A stretch of DNA of 27,294 nucleotides, from the NCBI GenBank assembly GCA_021802425.1, contig JAJZXJ010000018.1, positions 1 through 27,294 of the forward strand. Direction: 5' to 3'. Shown here one piece after another: positions 22,413 through 27,294 of the stretch. Origin of the DNA: Acidulodesulfobacterium sp021802425 (GTDB taxonomy: Bacteria; SZUA-79; Acidulodesulfobacterales; Acidulodesulfobacteraceae). The notes under the pieces are model-generated. The model was not told where the DNA came from. It did no database searches and was given only the letters and a program-made list of their open reading frames with translations. A program made the position numbers and the translations under genes. Each line of letters starts with the position of its first letter. Position 1 is the first letter of the stretch.

Positions 22413-23321
22413 ATGTTCAAAAATCTTTCTTTAAAAAAGAAATTTACCGTGATTATGCTAATTGTGGGGTTCGCTGCAAACTTAACCGTTGCCGCAGGCG
22501 CTTTTTATTATATTCAAAAATTTAAGAAAGACGAGTTGATGCATGAAGCAAAAATGGTTCTTTTTGCGGAAAAGGCGGCAAGAGATTACGATTCCGGCAG
22601 TTTAAGGCCGGCCGTTATGAAAGCAACCGACAAATTTGTCATTCAGGCCGAATCCGCCACATTTTTGGCTCTCGGCGTTGCAAAATTGATTAAAAAGTTT
22701 CTGCCTCATTATACATATTCTGAGCCGACGCTTAACCCTTTAAATTTAAAAAATAAGGCAAATTCATTTCAAGAAACTATTATAGACAGGTTTAAATCCA
22801 GCCCTTTTTTAAAATCGGTAAGCGGCTATCACACATTTAACGGTTTATCTTACTTTTATGTGATGAAGCCAGTTGTGGCAAAACAGGGATGCATGGTTTG
22901 CCACGGCGATCCGTCAAATCCTTCGCCTATAACCGCGGCGATAGTAAAAAGATACGGAGATACGCACGGCTGGCACTGGAAGGTCGGGACGGTCGTCGGG
23001 GCTCTAAGTGTCTGGGTTCCTACAAAATATATAGGCCAGGCCGCTATTAAAGATTCTATTATAATAGGCATCGCAATCTTTGTCCTGCCGTTTTTGGCAT
23101 TCTTAATAGCGCTTTTATTTATAGACAAGGTTATTATAAATCCGATACACGATATGGCGAAATTAGCGGAGGATGTTTCGGTCGGCAAGTCAAACGAGGA
23201 TTTTAAAGCCAAAGGAAACGACGAAATAGGCGCCCTTGCCAAATCTTTTAACAGGCTTAAAAAGAGCTATTTAAAAGCCGTTCAGTTACTGGTGGAGAGA
23301 AATAAAGACAAAGATAAATAA
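22413..23321 (+). CDS. paralogous Tll0287-like/HAMP heme protein
   Basis: This 302-residue protein has the same layout as the preceding gene: N-terminal span, Tll0287-like periplasmic domain with C160-M-V-C163-H164, a second span and a terminal HAMP domain. The N-terminal MFKNLSLK and the Shine-Dalgarno GGGGAGGTC are also copied. Only one mismatch separates 22281-22358 from 23211-23288, 78 nt in the HAMP region, while the periplasmic parts have diverged. This suggests tandem duplication with later gene conversion or very strong constraint. The two products could form a heterodimer. No output domain and no nearby response regulator were found. Confidence 0.78.
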   Translation: MFKNLSLKKKFTVIMLIVGFAANLTVAAGAFYYIQKFKKDELMHEAKMVLFAEKAARDYDSGSLRPAVMKATDKFVIQAESATFLALGVAKLIKKFLPHYTYSEPTLNPLNLKNKANSFQETIIDRFKSSPFLKSVSGYHTFNGLSYFYVMKPVVAKQGCMVCHGDPSNPSPITAAIVKRYGDTHGWHWKVGTVVGALSVWVPTKYIGQAAIKDSIIIGIAIFVLPFLAFLIALLFIDKVIINPIHDMAKLAEDVSVGKSNEDFKAKGNDEIGALAKSFNRLKKSYLKAVQLLVERNKDKDK

Positions 23322-23339
23322 AAATATTTTTTGTTATCC

Positions 23340-23367
23340 TTGAAAAAATATATTTTCAAGATATACT
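23340..23367 (+). promoter_or_regulatory. promoter of glycogen-enzyme unit, overlapped by an inverted repeat
   Basis: TTGAAA (23340-23345) and TATACT (23362-23367) are 16 nt apart, each matching consensus at five of six positions. CTTGAAAA (23339-23346) and TTTTCAAG (23353-23360) are perfect 8-nt inverted arms over the -35 and spacer, so a repressor could bind here. The arms could also form the terminator hairpin of the upstream gene, but no U-tract follows. Confidence 0.5.
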
Positions 23368-23454
23368 TAAGACAGATGCGGTAAAAAAAGAAATAATAAG
23401 GCGTAATGCTTAAAGTCCTGTTTTATCTAACGGGATGCGGGGGTTTACAGGCAA

Positions 23455-24735
23455 ATGGAAAATAGCTTGAAGGTTACTCTTGTATTTAATCGGGATTTGT
23501 TAAATAAAGCCGAAATAAAAAAGATAATTTATGTTAAAATCCCCGACGAGAAAAAGAAAAATAATTTAATTAAAAAATTAGAAGTAAAGGCCTTAGATGA
23601 AAATATCCGGTTTCAAAAAAGAAAGCTTCCGCAGTCGTTTAATCCAGTATTTAAAGGATATATCCTTTTTTCAGAAAAAATAGAATTAAGCGATAAAAAA
23701 CTTATCGATTTTGCAGATATATTCTTTGACGGATTAGAAGAAAATTTTGGAATAAATGTCATAAATTATAGTTTGATAGATGTCAAAAAAGACGCTCTAA
23801 AAGAAAATTACAAATTAAAATTGTTTGATTTTGAGATATTTAATTATAACTTTAACGAGCATAGGGCTATAAAAAATAAGTTAACCGTTGCCGGCGGCGC
23901 AAAAGAAATTAACGAACTTGCGGAAACCATTTTTGTTAAACCGGAATTAAAAGTTAGAGTCAGAGAGAAAAAACCTGCAAAGCCCGCCCTGAAAAAGGCA
24001 TTTAAGATAAAAGAGGAAAAGGGGGTTAAAACATCGGGGGAAAAAGTCAAACCTAAAAAAATCGTTAATGAAAAAGCCATCCGCGGTAAAGCAGTAAAAG
24101 AAAATGAGCCTGCCGAGGCTTTCAGGGTATTTGAAGCCCCCGAAGAACAGGCAGCCGGAGCGGTAGAAGTTAGCGAAGCCGATACTTCCGCCGGTACCCG
24201 CGAACAGGTAAGCTTAATCTCTTTGAATTGGAGCTTATTAAGCCCGTCAGAAAGCCTTCCTGTGCTTGAGAATGGCGAGCCTGAGGAGATAAGGCAAAAT
24301 AGCTGGGTAAGAATTTATTTTCAAAAACCGAGCGTCAGGCAGGTTGTTTGGAGATTAAGGGATAAACAGGGAACAAATTCTGCGAAACCTATTTTAAGAG
24401 TTTATGTCGATGATAAAATGCTTTGGTATGAACTGTTAGATAATGAATTTGGAAGCAGGTACATTATTTTTCCCGATGATTATGAATTAGCCAAGACATG
24501 GGTGGAGATCGGATATATATTAGAAAAAGGAGAATTTATATTTATAGCGAGAAGTCCTATCTGGCCGCCTGCCTGCTTATTCAAAAGGCTGCCGAAAATA
24601 AATTCCAAAAAAAGAATTCCTAAGGGGGTCGCCTTAATAGGCGCAACGGAAAGTATCCCCGGAGGCAGGCATCTTCCGGTTAATTTATCCGGCGGTTCGG
24701 GGGCAGGCTTTTTTGCCCCGGGCGCAGGAAAATAA
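23455..24735 (+). CDS. DUF4912-like domain protein with charged linker
   Basis: The 426-residue protein has three parts: an N-terminal domain of about 140 residues that I do not recognise, a Lys/Glu/Ala-rich low-complexity linker (about 150-235), and a C-terminal domain of about 185 residues. The C-terminal part (W-V-R-I-Y-F-Q, VVWRLRDKQG, ILRVYVDD, WVEIGYILEKGEFIFIARSPIWPP) resembles DUF4912, a carbohydrate-binding-like beta-sandwich family that is often encoded beside GH57 enzymes. The adjacent GH57 branching enzyme 20 bp downstream supports this. It may tether or regulate glycogen enzymes. The Shine-Dalgarno is weak. Confidence 0.6.
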   Translation: MENSLKVTLVFNRDLLNKAEIKKIIYVKIPDEKKKNNLIKKLEVKALDENIRFQKRKLPQSFNPVFKGYILFSEKIELSDKKLIDFADIFFDGLEENFGINVINYSLIDVKKDALKENYKLKLFDFEIFNYNFNEHRAIKNKLTVAGGAKEINELAETIFVKPELKVRVREKKPAKPALKKAFKIKEEKGVKTSGEKVKPKKIVNEKAIRGKAVKENEPAEAFRVFEAPEEQAAGAVEVSEADTSAGTREQVSLISLNWSLLSPSESLPVLENGEPEEIRQNSWVRIYFQKPSVRQVVWRLRDKQGTNSAKPILRVYVDDKMLWYELLDNEFGSRYIIFPDDYELAKTWVEIGYILEKGEFIFIARSPIWPPACLFKRLPKINSKKRIPKGVALIGATESIPGGRHLPVNLSGGSGAGFFAPGAGK

Positions 24736-24755
24736 GTAAGGTAATAATTTTACAT

Positions 24756-26453
24756 ATGAACAATAAAACAGGAAAATGGATTCCCGTCCTGCATTTTCAC
24801 TTACCGTTTGTCAGGCATCCGGAAAGTCCGAAATATTTGGAAGAGGAGTGGTATTTCGAAGCGGTTACCGAAACATATCTCCCTTTATTGGAGGTTTTTG
24901 AAAATCTTGAAAGAGACAATGTGGATTATAGCCTCACAATGTCTTTGACGCCGACACTTTTGAGTATGATGAATGACGATTTGCTTTCCGAACGGCTGGG
25001 GGAGTATGTCAGGCTTCGTTTAAAGGTTTTGGATGAAGAGGCGTTCAGAACGGAAGGCGACCCTGATTTTCACCCGGTTACCCTTTTTTACAGGCAAAGG
25101 TATAAAAATTGGTACGAAAGAATAAAAAACAGCGGCGGGAAATATCTTATAAACGGGTTTTTAAGTCACTATGCAAAAGGACATTTAGATATTATAACCT
25201 CTGCCGCCACCCATGGATTTCTTATGTCTATGGTGGGGGAACCTGAGGCCATAACCGCCCAAATCGAGGTCGGGATAGAAACGCATAAAAATATTTTAGG
25301 AGTAACCCCGACGGGCATATGGCTTCCGGAGTGCGGCTATACCGGCGGGTTCGATGCGATTCTTGAGCGGCATGGTTTAAAATACACATTTCTTGACCAG
25401 CACGGAATCGAATTAGCCGAGCCTGAGCCGCCTAACGGCTGTTTTTCCCCTATTATCTCTCCGTTTAATGTCGTAATGTTCGGCAGGGACCCCGAAAGCT
25501 CAAGGCAGGTGTGGTCTTCAAAAGAGGGGTACCCGGGTACTCCCGTTTATCGCGAGTTTTATAGGGATGTCGGATTTGATTTAGACCTGCCGCATCTGAC
25601 CCCTTTAAGGCATGGCGGCATTAAGACTTTTACGGGGCTTAAATATTATGCCATTACCGGAGGCGGAACATATAAAGAGGCTTACAGGCCTTCAGCAGCA
25701 AAAAGAAAGGCTTATGAACACGGCGCCCAGTTTGTCTATCACAGGGAACTTCAATCAAATTATCTTAAGGAATTTATAGATGAACCGCTTATCATCTCTA
25801 TGTATGACGCCGAACTCTTTGGTCACTGGTGGTTTGAAGGACCGTGGTGGTTTGAATCCGTGTTTAGAAGAATGCATGAAAATAATTTTATAAAAGGGGT
25901 TACGGCAAAGGAGGTCGCGGAAACTTCATTGCTCAGATATGATGAGGCGGTAAAATATATTCGCAAAAGTGAAAAAGACGGAAACGATGAAAATGGAAGT
26001 TTTTCGGAGTTTGTCGTCAATGTTTATGACAGGAATAATATCTGGGTCGCTCAACCCGCGACATCCTCGTGGGGGGGCGGAGGTTATGCCGAAGTGTGGC
26101 TTAACGAAAAAAACGATATCATACAGCCTTTTTTGACGGATTTAGCTATGGAATTAATCGATATTTGCGCAAACAGATATGATGATGTAAAATATCAGGA
26201 GGTAATTAATCAGGCGGCAAGAGAGCTTCTTTTAGCCCAGTCCAGCGATTGGCCGTTTTTGCTTACGACCGGACAGGCGGTAAGTTATGCGGAAAGGCGG
26301 GTTAAGGCGCATCTGGCAAGAGCTAAAAGGTGTATTTTAATGTCCGTCGGTAAAGAACCGTATGATGAAAAATGGTTTAGGGACATAGCGGGTAAAGACA
26401 ATATATTTCCATGGATAAATGCTAAGGCTCTATACGGCAAAGGTATTTGTTAA
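24756..26453 (+). CDS. GH57 1,4-alpha-glucan branching enzyme (DUF1957 type)
   Basis: This 565-residue GH57 protein forms alpha-1,6 branches in glycogen. It begins with the family motif HFHLPFVRHP, continues with the GIWLPECGYTGG motif (nucleophile E192), and has MYDAELFGHWWFEGP with acid/base D351. A helical C-terminal domain contains the LLTTGQAVSYAERR and SSDWPFL blocks typical of DUF1957. Length is close to the family norm of about 530-560. It replaces the GH13 GlgB-type enzyme in many thermophiles and deltaproteobacteria. It lies 20 bp after the DUF4912-like gene and 29 bp before another GH57 gene. Confidence 0.9.
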   Translation: MNNKTGKWIPVLHFHLPFVRHPESPKYLEEEWYFEAVTETYLPLLEVFENLERDNVDYSLTMSLTPTLLSMMNDDLLSERLGEYVRLRLKVLDEEAFRTEGDPDFHPVTLFYRQRYKNWYERIKNSGGKYLINGFLSHYAKGHLDIITSAATHGFLMSMVGEPEAITAQIEVGIETHKNILGVTPTGIWLPECGYTGGFDAILERHGLKYTFLDQHGIELAEPEPPNGCFSPIISPFNVVMFGRDPESSRQVWSSKEGYPGTPVYREFYRDVGFDLDLPHLTPLRHGGIKTFTGLKYYAITGGGTYKEAYRPSAAKRKAYEHGAQFVYHRELQSNYLKEFIDEPLIISMYDAELFGHWWFEGPWWFESVFRRMHENNFIKGVTAKEVAETSLLRYDEAVKYIRKSEKDGNDENGSFSEFVVNVYDRNNIWVAQPATSSWGGGGYAEVWLNEKNDIIQPFLTDLAMELIDICANRYDDVKYQEVINQAARELLLAQSSDWPFLLTTGQAVSYAERRVKAHLARAKRCILMSVGKEPYDEKWFRDIAGKDNIFPWINAKALYGKGIC

Positions 26454-26482
26454 CGCATTTTTACGGGGAGAATATAAATTAA

Positions 26483-27294
26483 ATGAATTTGGTTCTGTGG
26501 TGGCATATGCATCAGCCTGATTACAGGGACTTGAACGGCGAATTTATGCTTCCATGGGTTTATCTTCATGCCATAAAAGATTATATCGATATGCCTTTAA
26601 ATATAATGGCAAACCAGGGCATGAAAGCCAGTATAAATATTACCCCGGTTTTGATAGACGAGTGGCAGGATTATAATTATTTATTAAAAAAGGCTTTGAA
26701 TGAGATAGATGCGGTTAAAGCCGTTCAAATAATACCTGACCCCTTTTTAAGACCGCTTCTTCTTCAAAAATTGGATGATAAAACAAAATCATGGATGATA
26801 GTACATTATAAATGGGCAAATTATGAAAGAATGGTGGAGCGGTTTGAACATTATAAAACGCTTTTTGATATAACATCGTCAGCTTTCAATGTGTTTTATC
26901 TCAACGACTCTTACTATTTCGATTTGTGCGTCTGGTTTCATCTTTCCTGGTGCGGGGAATGGATGAAAAGATATGACCCCGTGATCAATTATTTTTTTAA
27001 GAAAGGGCATAATTTTACTATTGACGACAGGCGTTTACTTCTTAAAAGACTGGCAGAGTGGATGAATTACGGCATATCTTTATATGGATTTCCGGCGGTT
27101 AAAGGTGAAAAAAATCCAGCCCTGCCCCCCAAATATCCAAATTTTATCGAAAAAAATAAACTAAACAAATTAAATAAAAAAAGGGCGGGCGAGTATTCCG
27201 TGACGCTTTCCCCAAATTATCATCCGATTATTCCTCTCCTTATCGATATTCATGGAGGAGCCATTTCCGCTCAAATGACCGATATAAATTATGA
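26483..27294 (+). CDS. GH57 alpha-amylase/glycosidase-type protein, cut by window end
   Basis: The frame runs from ATG 26483 to the last base, giving 270 residues with no stop. It starts with the GH57 motif LWWHMHQPDYRDLNGEFMLPWVYLH and continues with DYIDMPLNI, NITPVLIDEWQDY, WFHLSWCGEW and the YHPIIPLLIDIHGG segment, all typical of the COG1449 alpha-amylase/alpha-mannosidase branch. It is probably an alpha-1,4-glucan hydrolase or glucanotransferase acting on stored glycogen. The catalytic residues lie beyond the window. It is 29 bp after the branching enzyme and forms the third gene of the unit. A GGGGAG Shine-Dalgarno precedes it. Confidence 0.88.
   Translation, partial: MNLVLWWHMHQPDYRDLNGEFMLPWVYLHAIKDYIDMPLNIMANQGMKASINITPVLIDEWQDYNYLLKKALNEIDAVKAVQIIPDPFLRPLLLQKLDDKTKSWMIVHYKWANYERMVERFEHYKTLFDITSSAFNVFYLNDSYYFDLCVWFHLSWCGEWMKRYDPVINYFFKKGHNFTIDDRRLLLKRLAEWMNYGISLYGFPAVKGEKNPALPPKYPNFIEKNKLNKLNKKRAGEYSVTLSPNYHPIIPLLIDIHGGAISAQMTDINY

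Noticed and set aside
22856..23242. A 128-codon antisense open frame across the second Tll0287-like gene
   Set aside because: The sense frame has CxxCH, membrane spans and HAMP; the antisense frame mirrors the duplicated sequence only.
23844..24080. A hydrophobic 78-codon antisense frame in the DUF4912-like gene
   Set aside because: Its hydrophobicity arises from the complement of the Lys/Glu-rich linker; there is no Shine-Dalgarno or family match.
1..27294. CRISPR array, prophage, insertion sequence or defence island
   Set aside because: No regular spaced repeats, no transposase or integrase genes, no phage structural genes and no nuclease/helicase defence proteins were found.

Overview
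The window comes from an AT-rich Gram-negative bacterium. It holds a tolQRAB/cpoB cell-envelope operon, TonB/TolA-type membrane proteins and a lipobox lipoprotein. A cobalamin-dependent class II ribonucleotide reductase, a GcvH-like lipoate-binding protein of the LbpA type, c-type heme Tll0287-like proteins, an NO/iron-sulfur stress cluster (DUF59, DUF2249, hemerythrin, an oxidase subunit I-like membrane protein) and GH57 glycogen enzymes suggest an anaerobe or microaerophile with sulfur or nitrogen-oxide metabolism. A deltaproteobacterium-like lineage, such as the AT-rich acid-mine-drainage groups, fits, but this is inference. The assembly looks metagenomic or short-read: a 100-N gap at 4008-4107 is flanked by two identical 127-nt copies, the mark of two contigs that overlap by one k-mer.

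Layout. 9-84: tRNA-Lys(CTT) on the minus strand. 323-970: a phosphoribosyltransferase with a hairpin between its Shine-Dalgarno sequence and start codon. 1133-2730: a DUF59 (MIP18/SufT-like) gene and a multi-pass membrane protein. 2796-3854 (minus): a hemerythrin gene followed by a double-DUF2249 gene. Divergent from these, across a Crp/Fnr-type palindrome and the false gap, lie an lbpA-like gene and a thioredoxin-like gene (4438-5211). 5381-6382: an exported protein of unknown function that may contain two DUF302-like halves. 6440-8878 (minus): class II RNR with a NrdR-box-like palindrome in its promoter. 9149-16833: tolQ, tolR, tolA/tonB, tolB, cpoB-like, tsaD, rsmA and glpK, all co-directional. 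16913-21334: a small TPR protein, an orphan nucleotidyltransferase, fxsA-like, panD, an amidohydrolase with a TTG start, and panC. 21405-23321: twin heme-binding Tll0287/HAMP proteins without output domains. 23455-27294: a DUF4912-like protein, a GH57 branching enzyme and a second GH57 enzyme cut by the window end.

How the parts fit together. The left block looks like a stress and redox response under Crp/Fnr-family control, with the lipoate protein and thioredoxin possibly in the same regulon. The middle is housekeeping: envelope constriction and outer-membrane integrity (Tol), tRNA and rRNA modification, glycerol use and pantothenate synthesis. The right end is carbohydrate storage. No CRISPR, prophage, IS element or defence island is visible. 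The most interesting signals are the regulatory palindromes, the LbpA-thioredoxin pair outside a visible sHdr cluster, the twin output-less heme sensors, and a GC-rich palindromic in-frame insert in the nucleotidyltransferase gene.
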